DNA from: Trichoplax adhaerens
Lineage: Eukaryota; Placozoa; Uniplacotomia; Trichoplacea; Trichoplacidae
Assembly: GCF_000150275.1 (NCBI RefSeq)
Contig: NW_002060978.1
Coordinates: 310,001-374,000 of the forward strand
Direction: 5' to 3'
Length of the DNA stretch: 64,000 bases
The position numbers were made by a program, and so were the translations under genes. The stretch's first letter is position 1. The number at the start of each line of letters is the position of its first letter. Below, piece after piece: positions 48,701-60,942 of this stretch. The notes beneath the pieces are model-generated. The model saw only the letters and a program-made list of their open reading frames with translations. It did no database searches and was not told the origin of the DNA.

Positions 48701-48967
48701 TTAAACAATAATCTAGTGTTACACTACATTATAAAACTAAGGTTTTGCATGCTATTAAAGCATTTCTCACGAATGCAATCTAAGTTGGATTATCTCGAAA
48801 CGCAAATTTTCTTTCGATTTTTATTCCTAGAACGCTTGGTGATATTATATTCCAGCTTAAAAGAAATCAGTCCCAATAAATTTTTTACCATTTGATAGAA
48901 GATCGCGTCTAGTTTGCATTCTTTAATGGTACCTATTTAATTTTTTCGCATTTTTTACATTATTGAT
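45739..48967. other. intergenic region between genes 6 and 7
   Basis: Contains the best-preserved family A solo LTR (46358-46800). The rest is AT-rich with no recognisable gene. The boundary between the five-gene family and the second subfamily falls here. Confidence 0.5.
46358..46800 (+). mobile_element. solo LTR, family A, copy A3
   Basis: 443-bp element beginning TGTCGCGGTACGAACTACC and ending GGTTTGTGACA. It is flanked by a perfect 5-bp target duplication AAGGA (46353-46357 and 46801-46805). The 3' hairpin TGTCAC...GTGACA is intact. The 5' hairpin has one mismatch, and the TATA box is altered to TACATAA (about 46625). AATAAA is retained. The perfect target duplication and lack of any internal region establish it as a solo LTR. 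Confidence 0.87.
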
Positions 48968-50062
48968 ATGATGAATAGAACTGTTGCTCCGCTAAATGGC
49001 TTTGGAAATGATTCCTTAACCGTAATTAATCTATCAACCGATGATGCATTAATCGTAAGTGTATCTTATTTAGTTTTCGCAGCGATCGGTACAATATGCA
49101 ACTTATTAACGTTAATGTTAATTCCAAGATTAAAAAATTTACATAATGACATTCATTGGCTATTTCTAAATTTATCAGTCATTGATTTAACCTGTACAAT
49201 CCCGTTATTGGTTTGGATTTCATGGTCACTTAAATCACAAGATAACGTTCCTTTTATGGATTCATTATGCAATATCATTAGCTTTATTACTATGATGAGC
49301 TTCTCTGCTACATTATTTACCCTAGCAGTGGCCTCAATTGAGGGCTTAACTTCATTTCTGGTTGTTTATTACCTACAAATGAACACGAAAAGATTTTCTA
49401 CACGATTAACCAATATCGCTATTTGGATTATGGCAATATTAATTTCGTTACCCAATTTTGTTATGCACCGTCATCCATCTAGCTCGTTACAGCATTGTCT
49501 ACTTTTACCATTTGGTAATCTTGTTAGTCCGCTTGACCGAATTTACTTTGTTGTTTCAATAGTTTCACTCTATACTGTTTTATTAATTACAACCTTGTAT
49601 TGCTACAGTAAGGCTTTCATTATTATGCGTACTAGGATAAGATCTGCGGAACGGACACAATCTTTAGGAATTATTGACTCTCGACGAAGATCAAAGCAAA
49701 GCCATATCTTTGCTTTATTTACGTTAACGATGTTCTTTATCTTAACTACAGCTCCCTGGATGATTCTCATTAGCTATCTTACTTTTACTAATTTAACCAT
49801 GCAGGTAATTAATAATCATTTCTCAGTTCACGATTGGATATTAGCACATCTCTTCCGACTTTTATATATATCAACTTGTTCTGGCATTCCAATTATGTAT
49901 AGCTTGGTTAATCCTCTCTTAAAGAGATCATTTTTAACATGTATGGGTAGCAATTGCTGTTGCTGCTGTGAAAGTGAAATTCATAAAGACAATGCACTAG
50001 ACAATCTGTTTGAAGAATTACCGCTAACACAGAAAGAGGAAGAAATAAGTGGAGTAGAATAA
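48968..50062 (+). CDS. divergent class A GPCR, DRY and NPxxY altered, gene 7
   Basis: Intact 364-residue single-exon 7TM protein; two ATGs in tandem start it. N-glycosylation sites at Asn3, Asn14 and Asn21. Asn45 (1.50), LSVID with Asp73 (2.50), Cys101 (3.25) in MDSLC, Trp153 (4.50), loop-2 Cys177 followed by LLLP, Tyr213 (5.58), Pro263 (6.50) in TTAPW. Departures: EGL (125-127) replaces D/ERY so Arg3.50 is missing, Pro5.50 is absent, Trp6.48 is Thr, and TM7 reads GIPIMY so Asn7.49 is Ile. The tail has five consecutive cysteines (330-334), a strong palmitoylation candidate, then an acidic C-terminus. Loop 2 (CxLLP), MDSLC and the TM7 to helix-8 stretch resemble gene 8, so 7 and 8 form a second subfamily. 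An intact frame with three lost activation switches suggests a non-signalling, constitutive or obligate-partner receptor rather than recent decay. Confidence 0.88.
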   Translation: MMNRTVAPLNGFGNDSLTVINLSTDDALIVSVSYLVFAAIGTICNLLTLMLIPRLKNLHNDIHWLFLNLSVIDLTCTIPLLVWISWSLKSQDNVPFMDSLCNIISFITMMSFSATLFTLAVASIEGLTSFLVVYYLQMNTKRFSTRLTNIAIWIMAILISLPNFVMHRHPSSSLQHCLLLPFGNLVSPLDRIYFVVSIVSLYTVLLITTLYCYSKAFIIMRTRIRSAERTQSLGIIDSRRRSKQSHIFALFTLTMFFILTTAPWMILISYLTFTNLTMQVINNHFSVHDWILAHLFRLLYISTCSGIPIMYSLVNPLLKRSFLTCMGSNCCCCCESEIHKDNALDNLFEELPLTQKEEEISGVE

Positions 50063-50493
50063 TGCACGATTTATCTTTGACTCGCTTAGCAGAATTCATC
50101 ATGCTACCAAGACCAATTTAGCGATCAATTTCTACTTTCATTTCCAGCCGTTACGGATACCGTTGTTAAATTTAAAATTCGAAGAATAGTGCGGATATTT
50201 TTAGTTACTATGATTTCTATTTACTTGAATTCGAAATTATCTTAAAATTCCTTGTGAACGTTCATTTATTCTGTTTTGAATGTGTAAATCTGTGTATAAT
50301 ATATTACCCTTTCTTCTAGCTATTGCTGTATAAGTATACACATATGTCCGGCAAAATGTCATACATAACTGATTCAAATTCACTATTAGGGAGGAAACAA
50401 TCTCTAAATATTCCAATAATAGCATTATCTATCATGTAAGAAGATCCTCAATGAAATTGATGACCAGTTAATGCCGTACTAGTTTAGCTGTTT

Positions 50494-51045
50494 TGAAATG
50501 TAACTTAGTATTGTGATTGTAGACTGTTAGCCATGTTTAGTATAATGTACGGTAGATACTTATCCTAAGAGATATTTGCCAGCCATAACTATAGACTGTA
50601 GTGGTATAGACTCTATGCTAGAGTACACATGACTATATACAGTAAGGTGTTGAGTTACTAATAAGGTTATAGGTAAAAATAGAACTGTAAATCATATATT
50701 AGGATATGGTTAATTCATTGCACCTTGGCTGGTTTGAATAATGTCTACTTAAATACTGTAGTCGTATTCATATCAGATTAATGATAGTCCGCAGTAGAAT
50801 AGTGTTACTAAGAATAATTTAACTATGTGTAAAATAAGGTAAAAGGTTGTCATGCGGATTGTAGCTGGGAATGCTACGAAAAGTATAAAAGCATGCAACT
50901 TTAGATTATTCAGTTAGTTCGTTGTAGAAGTCTTTAGTAGTAGTATTCGGCTAGAGTAGAACTGTGTGTAGTAAATCTTTGCATAAAATTCAATAAAGCC
51001 TTTATTTTTCTAAAATTTGGAATTTCGTGATCGGTATATATCACA
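50494..51045 (+). mobile_element. solo LTR, family B, copy B4
   Basis: About 552 bp, from TGAAATGTAACTTAG to GTATATATCACA. TATAAAA at 50884-50890 and AATAAA at 50992-50997 are LTR-type promoter and polyadenylation signals about 100 bp apart. It differs from copy B5 at only about six or seven positions, mostly at the ends. No matching 5-bp target duplication is visible (TGTTT before, GCTAT after), so the ends may have been remodelled. Confidence 0.78.
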
Positions 51046-54000
51046 GCTATATATCTTTCATCACGCCCTTGAAATATTATTATTTATTTCGTTGAAAATG
51101 ACGTATTTAGTTTAGACATTTTCTATTGGTATAAGTTGAAATGTTAGAAGATAAGTTTAATTGATTTAAGTTAAAGTTAGGCGTGATGTCAAAAGATTTC
51201 AAAATATTTGATATGAAGCATTCCCTGTAATGATTAGCTATAAAAGAATTTCATTTCTTAAATAAGTCGGATCTTTGGCCAGTGGCTAGATAAAAGTGAT
51301 CATTACACAGATGATATTTAAATAGGTTACTAGTAGCATTTTAGTTGAGGCATTACAAGATAGTTAGCAATATCTTTTACAAATTAGTGAACAATATAGC
51401 CAAAAATATTTGTTGTTGCTTTATCTTTCATTATTTAACCAACCGAAACCGTAAGATTTTGTTGTATTAGCATAAGGTTATTGTATTTTGCCGTATTTTG
51501 CGGAGAGAATATACTTTCGTTAAGTAGCTCCCATATCGCCAAAGTACCATAAAAGCTAAAGCATGAACTGAATAAGCATGTAGAGATAGTTTAGTACATA
51601 AATCTTGATCTGTAGTTCTTCTATTAAGATATTTCAGATAAAAATTTGCAAGACTACATTTTTAAAAATTCTGTTAAAATTATTATAAATGTAATTTATT
51701 TTTTCTTGATACTTTAGAACGCATAGCTCATATCTACTGCATTGCTCAGTGATAATATTGTAGGTTAGTTCTAGAGATTCAAATAGATGTAAAGTTGCGC
51801 TATCACAGTAAAACTAATCAAGAAATTTCATTTTATTATTCTGTTCTTTTTATTCGCGTTGCTCGTGTTCAATAACTCATATAAATATTGTAACTCGGCA
51901 AAAGATCCATTAAAGTACGTTACAGAACTTTAGTTCATAATTTCTAGTCAAGTATATCAATTTTTGACCACATAAAAAATATAAATTAATATTAACGATA
52001 ATTTCTAATGAACAAAACAAATATTTATGAGTATAGTTCGGCTGAAGATGTGAATTTTTTAAATTATCGCTTGATTATGGAAAATTTCTAATACAGAATA
52101 TTTAATGCGTATGAGTAAAGTTAATTAATTGTCTTCAAGGTCTGCTTAATAGATTTTAATAAAAATAAATTTTAAAACTGTCAAATTTAAAGACATATTA
52201 GTTCAAAACAGTACGGAAGACGAATTTATACCGAAATGATAAGTTGATTAAGTAAAATAATATTTCTACTAACCTCTTCATCAGAGAATAGAAATAAAAT
52301 ATAACCTACCTCAGTTTAAGATCAGTTTACGTAATCGATAAATTATGATTACTTATTAATTTAATAGATGCTGATATTATTGCTTAACAGTTAATTAAAA
52401 GTTTACGAAATAATGTGTAAGCTAGGGAACTTTTACGCAAATTATTGATTTTACTTTATTGCTGTCACAAAACAGCTTTGCAACAAGATAACGCAATATA
52501 CGATCAATAAGTCAATTCCTTGAACCACGTATCAAGGAACGATATCTGCACTATCACAAACACTTTTGCTCTACTAGCAGACTACACAAAAACTCAAACG
52601 CCTCGTATTTTACGTTAAACACTAAGTTGGAGAATTCTCTTTATTTCACGATATACTGCATTTATATACTACTCCTCAATAGTTCATGAGTCATAGTTAA
52701 TACAATTAACATTAGAATCATTTACTGAATTAGATATTAATTTTAGCTACTGCTCCCTTAATGTAGACAACAGTATTTACGAATATAGACATGTAATGAC
52801 TAATACAGAATAGTCGGATTACGATATGTCCTATCACGGAGCATTTCCATGATAATTTACGGTCTACCATAAGTAAATTACAATCACAATGATTCGAATT
52901 GTAAGTAGATGATTTGCATTCCCTATTATAACTATTAATTTCAGTATGTGTATAAGTGTCACTGTGATAAAAAGTCAGTGCTATATTAAAACACAGTATA
53001 TCCAAATTAGAAGTTAACTAAAATAAGGATAGTCTAACAGAATTATCCTAACATAGATATTTCTACTGTAATACAGTATTTAACACTGTAACAATTGCGT
53101 ATACTTTATACTTTATATCGGACAAGAATGATCCGCAAGCATCTAGTTTGAAATAGAATATAAATCAAAAGAGCTTTGATATTTAGTAGGAAGTAGTAAG
53201 TTAGTAATTATCCTATTTACGGTTTCCGATAGCAGTCATTATTTCTCTTCATGTTAAAAATAATTCATCAATTACAAGTGCCATATTTTTAAATATTATT
53301 GCAGTAAAAGTAGGAGAAAGTTACAGGGAACTATTAATTACAGTTCATTACAATGTCTGCTATCTTTAGGATAAAAGATAGCGCTTGTATTTTCTCTTTG
53401 ATTGCCATGTTTTGATGTAGCATCGATTCCAACATCAACAGATAAACGATATTTTCATAAAGATAGACAGTAAATAAATATTTTAATAGCCTGAGATCTA
53501 ATAAACAAATTAATTATTTGTAAAATGGCATAACAACATTAATCGATTGCGAGAAGTATATGTCAAATATCTGTATTTGGTTACTTTTCTATCTCTCCAC
53601 TATCGCCAATTTTACGGTTAATAATTAATTAAATAAAATAGTGTATACTTACTAAAAAGCGGGGATTGAATTAAAATGGCATTGAACACTTTAATTAAAT
53701 TTTTTTTTTAAATCTGCTGAACTATTAAAAAAGTAGTGCTTTTTCTTGAAATAAACCATTTGATCTGCTTCTTCTTAAACTTAAATTGAATAGTCTCTAT
53801 GTAGCTATTACGTAATTCATCAATACGAAATCTTTTTCTAGGTGCATCGACCATGCTTTACATGTTTGTTTGAATAACTGGTTACATTTATGAAAATATT
53901 CAATCTATCAATATTAACCTGGCTGCTCATCAAATTAATTGCCTGTATCAAAAGCAGATGAATTTATAGTCCTCTTATTTATGTAGAGTAGTAAAAGTTC

Positions 54001-55850
54001 CTGTGAAATTTGATATTAACAACTTAGAAGATATAATGTAAAAATTTAGTCACCAGTAGGCCACAAATATGCATTTAAAATATTAATTTAAGTTGAAAAT
54101 GAGACATTAGTTAGGATAACGATAGAAATCTGCTGTTAGTTCTAACTTTTTTATTTATAATGAGCATTTTATAGGCCCCTAGTTAGTATTAATTGCGTTT
54201 GTAATTTGATAAATGATTATTATATTATAATTTGTAATTTCGGACGATTTCAGAGTTGCATCTATTCAGGGAAATGTTTAATTTGGACCCCGGAGATAGA
54301 TGTAAATCAAAGCATTGTCACTTCATTAAAATAGCTCTTAATTAAGATATGTTGATTATGTATCTTTAAAGGTCTATAAATATCGTACATATTCGTAATT
54401 ACTCTTTGTCAATTGCAATATCCTCACTGCTATCACATTTGGTTCATAGTCTATTGATCTTACGGTCTTAAACCGACTTAGATTCCTGTATTAGTAAAGC
54501 GGTATTATTGTAATAATACATTTGGGCACAGTCTATCAGCTGTTAGTCTCGGCTGGCAATACTTGGAATAAGATTGAATACTTTACATCACCGTACCATC
54601 GTCAGCCATGGCCTTTTAGCGTATCTTATTCCATGCAAACCGTCTCACTGTTATGGAACAAATTTTTAATCTAAGATGGATAATAGGGATACAAACTGTA
54701 CTTTAAATTGATTATTTGTTAACTAGAGATTTACTTACGTAGTTTTATCGACATAGTCAGCCATGAAATTGAATTTCTATTGCTACTAAACAAAATTTAA
54801 CTGGGTTAGTTATTAACAAATTTTTATGGAATGCTACTCCAATTTCAAATGTAACATTCATTGGAAAGTTTCGAAGACCAGCTATTGAAATAAGAGCCCT
54901 TGCTTATGAGTTTCTAAATTGCTAACAAGATCAAATGTCTGAGTAACAATAGACTAATAATTTTCTATTGCTTTTAAACTACTACGCGTCCATTTTCCTG
55001 GAAGAATTAACTATATTAGTATTGTTAAAAAGATAGTAATTTGTACCTTTTAATAAAACACAGGTATAAAAATATATTATTCGCTCAGAAAAATACTGAA
55101 CTCATAGATTGAAAAAATGTTGATACGATTATATCAAGTCGCTTATAAGTTAAGTTATTAAGTGTGCATTTCTTGTCACAGTATCACTATTATAGTAAGT
55201 TTAATCCTGTATCATCTTCCTGAAAATATTCACATTCAATTGTAATATACCGGTTTTAATATAACATTAATTTCCATTGATGACATTTTGATAATGCTTT
55301 TGAGATATGTTAATTTTAGTTTTATTATTAAAATTTTCAACTTAAACTTGTGATTTTCATAATAAGTAAGTTATTAGTGTATCCTTAGCACATTGTGTTA
55401 AGTAGTTCCTTTGTTACCGTAGACTAGACCATTTCGTAGTAGGCGTAGAACTGATGTAACGCCTTATTATAATATGTTATCTTTAAAGAAAAGGTAGAAT
55501 GTTCGGAAATATAAAATAAAGTATTCGGAACCGTGATCAAATTTGTAAATAAAATACTACCGGTTAAAAGATAATAGTATTAATTTAATTAATTAATAGA
55601 TTCTCTGATATCCTGATGGAGGGAATTGACTCTAAGATCCACACTGCTTCTTTCTAAAGAAAATTTATTAAAAGCCCCCATAATGATCACATCGCGTTAA
55701 TTAACTTTGTAAATAGAATGGTAATTAAATTAACCAATTATGGTAACTTTATCCTATAGAAAAATTTAAAATCCATAGGCACAAAACAAGATGTTGAAAA
55801 GATTGGTAGCTGTCATACTAATTTTTAAAGAAATTCCTGTTCTTGATAAT

Positions 55851-56401
55851 TGTAATGTAACTAGTATTGTGATTGTAGACTGTTAGCCTTGTTTAGTATA
55901 ATGTACGGTAGATACTTATCCTAAGAGATATTTGCCAGTCATAACTATAGACTGTAGTGGTATAGACTCTATGCTAGAGTACACATGACTATATACAGTA
56001 AGGTGTTGAGTTACTAATAAGGTTATAGGTAAAAATAGAACTGTAAATCATATATTAGGATATGGTTAATTCATTGCACCTTGGCTGGTTTGAATAATGT
56101 CTACTTAAATACTGTAGTCGTATTCATATCAGATTAATGATAGTCCGCAGTAGAATAGTGTTACTAAGAATAATTTAACTATGTGTAAAATAAGGTAAAA
56201 GGTTGTCATGCGGATTGTAGCTGGGAATGCTACGAAAAGTATAAAAGCATGCAACTTTAGATTATTCAGTTAGTTCGTTGTAGAAGTCTTTAGTAGTAGT
56301 ATTCGGCTAGAGTAGAACTGTGTGTAGTAAATCTTTGCATAAAATTCAATAAAGCCTTTATTTTTCTAAAATTTGGAATTTCATGATCGATATATATCAC
56401 A
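55851..56401 (+). mobile_element. solo LTR, family B, copy B5
   Basis: 551 bp, from TGTAATGTAACTAG to ATATATCACA. It is flanked by a perfect 5-bp target duplication ATAAT (55846-55850 and 56402-56406). TATAAAA at 56240-56246 and AATAAA at 56348-56353. No internal coding region. The perfect target duplication defines the family B ends and shows that this copy inserted independently of B4. Confidence 0.87.
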
Positions 56402-56688
56402 ATAATAAATAATAATTAATTAAATTAAGGTATTACTAATATTAGATCTTGATATTGAATTCAATATAAAATGTTTATTATCTCAGCTACATTATACGAT
56501 TATTTTTTTAAAATTTACTTATTTATTCTATAATAATTTATAATAAATTCATGATATCTACAACGTGATTTCTATGTTATACTTGTAAGTAAAAGAGGAG
56601 CACCTTGAATTTTTCATTATTTTTGTATCGATAATAATATACAGCATATTTATTACCATATAATGAAACAATGAATGAAAAGTTTATT

Positions 56689-56709
56689 CTATATATATAT
56701 ATGTGTATA
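56689..56709. repeat. AT-rich microsatellite
   Basis: A run of alternating T and A followed by GTGTATAT. Simple repeat. Confidence 0.6.
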
Positions 56710-59359
56710 TGACTACCTTTACATTTTAGCTACTTTAAAGATCAGTCAATTCTAGATTTCAGGACTTCAGTACCCGAATTTCATTGTTCATCGCTCGCTA
56801 TAGCATCTTTTATCAGGTACAGCTATATGTGCATACAAGAATCTGATATTTACTCAGCAAAAAGCATATTAAAAGTATTATACTTACGGCAAATATGTCT
56901 TCACCAATTAAATTGGTTCGTCAAATAAATGAGTTTATCATATGTTATTAATAAAATAAGCATTAGATAAATAGTTATGCTTGAAATATCTCTTGTTTGA
57001 TGTTTTTCATGTGTGCCTTTAATCATAGACTGCATATTGATTTGAATATAAATGGTTTTTAAAGAAGTATTTATTAATTAAGTTACAACTCTATGATTAA
57101 AGTGGACGGTGCTAACTGATGCATTCTCATTGCAAGTGCAGTCTTGGTATATTTTTAGTCGTTTATGAAGAGTTAGCGAAACGTTACAATCAATAAAGCA
57201 TGTTACTAAATAAATTAGAAATAGAAAAAGATAAAACGTTATTACATCTGCAAAATGGCCGCATATTTGATTAACATCAATACAAATAGATATTTAATAA
57301 AGAAAATTGTAATTCAGACTTTATTGTATGACTACACTTAAAATGCTGAAACATTTAAAAAGCTGACAGGAATGTATTCTCTGTGTATGTCATAAACAAA
57401 CGTTGTAACAAGAATTGAGCTACTGATAATATAAATACCGAATTAAAATCACAGCCAAGACAAGACTGGTATGTTTTATCAATCTTTTGTTATATGAAAA
57501 GACTCTAGTTACAAAAGAAATATTGCCTACCAGAACAAGCTTTTGTATTTATTTCTTTTTCCAACTCAGAGTTTATAATACTAGTAAACAAATACAAACG
57601 TTTCTCTATTTTATCCAATATTTTCTAATTCTCTTGTCTAAAACAATGCTTCGTTGTCGTAGCATTGCGTACGTTTTTAAAACTACGCTATCCAAACATG
57701 ATAATGATAGCTTCATTAACTTTTGCAACAATAAGTTACTTAATCAACTTCATATACGATTTCTAAGTAGAATATTCTACGTTAGGACGAATATACTTCA
57801 GTACATATCGATTAATAAATTATAGGATTTATGTTTGACGATATTGATAGTTCTATAAAAGTACAAGGCAATGGCATCTAGACCAGTTATCAGAATTTGG
57901 GTTTTAATTTAAAGTTTAGATTAAATAAGCTTGAAATATTAATACAATGCCTCACGTTATGAGAAAGAAAAGAATGACTCAATTGCATCTGTAGATTAGG
58001 TATTTTATTTCGGTTCTCTCTTTTGTATTAAAACATATTTTCTCACGTATTCTATGATTACGTCGACTTTTCATTACTAGTTCGAGCGTTATATGATTTA
58101 AGTATTGATATATCAAAAAATCTGAAACCTGTAAATAGATGATAACGTTACTGAATAATTTAAGAAGAGATTAATCAAAAAATCAGATTAGACGTCTCAA
58201 TTCTCCCGATTTCATCTCTATATGCCGTTTACCTGTCTACAAATTAGATTCCTATTTTACTTTCTACCTCCTTTGTACTCTTTATTTATAACTAAATGAA
58301 AATATAAGACTAACTTTATTCTTCGATGAATTCGAAAACCGAAGGAATTTCTAAACTGTCTGCACGTTACTTACTTCCGAATTTTCCGGTTATTGATAAA
58401 CTTGAATTGTTGTGTAGCTCTTGATAGAATTATCGAATAAATATCGATGAATTAATTAGCAGACAAAGGCCTGAATTTTATTATATTACTTGGTAGAAAT
58501 AGTATGTAATGCAAGACTTCGACTATTATAAAAAATGACTTAGTTTTGCTTAAAATTGATAGGATAATCCTATCTATGCAACAACGACTAAATTGAATAA
58601 AAATTTTAGTTCACTAACTAATATAACGAATCAGTACTGCATTGTTTATCCAAAAATTATAATCTTTTTTTGAGTTTTTTAAACTAAGGCTAATGAAAAA
58701 TGAACAGGGCATAGAAGATTAGCATAGTAACTTATTTTAAATTTTAAGTTTTATAATAATTTGGCTCCTAATTAAGTGATTTTTTTTGATTAAATTACCA
58801 TATATTGAAATATCATGTTATTGGACAATTACAAATTAAAAATTAATTTTCTGTATACCATGTAATTTACGTAGTGGTGACCTTGTTCGAAAACTACTTA
58901 GGCCATTTTCTTTACTGGTGAGTACCATTACACGATAGTGGTAACATACTAATAAACATATGAGCTACTAAAAGCTTTGATGCACCAGTATTTACAATGT
59001 CGAATGACTGATATACCGTAAATTTATCGATACATGGAAAGCTTATTGCTGTAAAATATATTTATCATTTCATATGGTAAGAAAATCTGGTTCATATAGA
59101 GGAAACTATTAGCATCTAACCCTCTAAGCCGCGGGGTACTTATAAAGTATTGAATATAATGTTGCTATGGCTAAATCAGCCGTGACTATTACTGGAACAA
59201 TTTGCACCTTAGGGTGACGTCAGCTAATTTATTACTAAAAGGAAGCATTTCATCGAATATTTTCCCTTCTGAATCAGGTTTATATTTAAACTGAAGTAAC
59301 TAAGGATTTCTCATTTTTAGTTAGTATTCAAAAAACTTTGCATTTAATTATATTTATTA

Positions 59360-59466
59360 GCCATCAGATAATGTTTTGATTACAATTATCTTCATCTGGC
59401 TGTACATTATTGATCAAAACAATTAATAAACTAATTTGTTATAATATTTTTTAGCTGACTGATGGC
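59360..59466. repeat. imperfect inverted repeat
   Basis: Outer arms GCCATCAG (59360-59367) and CTGATGGC (59459-59466), inner arms TGTTTTGAT (59372-59380) and ATCAAAACA (59413-59421). Spacing is asymmetric (the right side has about 33 extra bases). It may be a fold-back or the remains of a small inverted-repeat element. No target duplication was identified. Confidence 0.4.
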
Positions 59467-60942
59467 TTGAAATTTAATTTAATTTGAAGTCTATTTAAAT
59501 TAATCAATTGAATTAATTTTTATACAAATCAGTTTCATTTGATTTCTATTTTTCGATTCATGCTCGCAATTAATTTAGATTTTTATATGCAGTAGGCCAA
59601 ATAGAGACTGAATTTTTTTGATTATCACTTAGGCATCTTAATATTTGGTAGAAATTTTAACGTCATCACTTTTTTGTATCATTCAATTTTAAGATCTACA
59701 AGCCTTCTTTATTTTACGTTCAGCGATGAGTAATTCTAGTTGTCCAAAATTTAAGAATGAATGCCCAATAATTTTATAACAACTGCAAAATACTGATAAT
59801 TAATGAACTAAACTATCAAGTGCAAGTGATGAAGAATAAATATCTGTATTTAATTTAATTTGGTCGAAGAGAACATGCGGCCTATAAAAATTATTAGTTT
59901 TGATTTTATTGGAATGTGACGTTTCAAAGTCAAGCGGTATGACAAATTGAGTTGACAATGACAATTGGCAGCTTCATTGGTGTCTATTCAAAATTTTATC
60001 CGTAGAAATAGTGCAATTTCATCTTAAATTTAGTTTATGTTCAGTTAGAATTCAGGAAATGTCGATTAATTTAGTTACCGTTTACAAGCTATCTTACTGA
60101 AACTTGTTTATTTCCTTCATTTTTTATAAAGAATATTTAGTTGGATCTCATCTATTAAGAACTTGAATAAAAAAATTGGTAAGAGGATGCAAAATGATAC
60201 TAATTAAAGCAATAAACTATTGACTAGAAATGATTTGATTTGTTAAATACTGCACCAAATTGTCATATGAATCTGTGCTAGCGTTTGCATCTGTTCGTTA
60301 TCTCTTTGACCTCATTAACACCTGACATTAATTATTTCGATTATAATGGTCTGTGAATCGAATATACAAAATGTTAATCTTGCTTGATATAATTAGTATA
60401 ATAATTTAAAAATAATAAGTATTGCGTAGAGGCAAAAAATAAAATACTTGTTTTAACTAAATTTAAAACTACAAATTTGAAATAAACAGAGGTATAACAA
60501 CAACTTTATGACAATAAAACTGTATGAATAGATTTTCATTTTTGATGTGGTAATGATTAATTACTTTCAAAATAGAGCAATAAAATTAATTCGGGCCTTA
60601 GCTCCTTTCTTTGATCAATACCATAATTAACATATTCTTAGATAGCTAATGTACTTTCTTTATTTCTTAAATTAGGATTGATGCGATTTTAATAGCCGAT
60701 ATTTTGAAAGATATTCGAAAGCTAGAAAATTCGATGCTGAATCAAGATTAAAGAGCCAGTTTATTAAGTTTTCGCTACAAAAGTTATTCAAGTGAAACTC
60801 ATGTACATATATTTCTAAAATTTTTGCATCTCTTAAAACAGTTATTCACTAATTCAAGATCCAAAATTCTCTTCCAAAATCTGTAATTCATATCTGCTTG
60901 TTTTTGCATCCAAGTTTAATTATTGAAGTTTTTGTGTCGAAG

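Larger units (their letters stand above)
50063..60942. other. 10.9-kb intergenic region between genes 7 and 8
   Basis: Contains two nearly identical family B LTRs (50494-51045 and 55851-56401), an AT microsatellite at 56689-56709 and an imperfect inverted repeat at 59360-59466. The 4.8 kb between the two LTRs has no gag- or pol-like frame, and the LTR flanks do not match each other, so this is not one full-length element. An open frame at 57487-57825 opens with TTG and has no recognisable motif. Confidence 0.5.

Noticed and set aside
50494-56401. One full-length LTR retrotransposon bounded by B4 and B5
   Set aside because: The 4.8 kb between them has no gag-pol frames, and the bases flanking the pair do not match, whereas B5 alone has its own perfect ATAAT duplication. 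Two independent solo LTRs fit better.
57487-57825. 112-codon open frame
   Set aside because: Opens with TTG, not ATG. Composition is that of translated AT-rich DNA and there is no motif.
60898-60942. Upstream extension of gene 8
   Set aside because: The 15 extra codons begin with TTG. A eukaryotic gene should start at the ATG at 60943, which also gives a normal short N-terminus.
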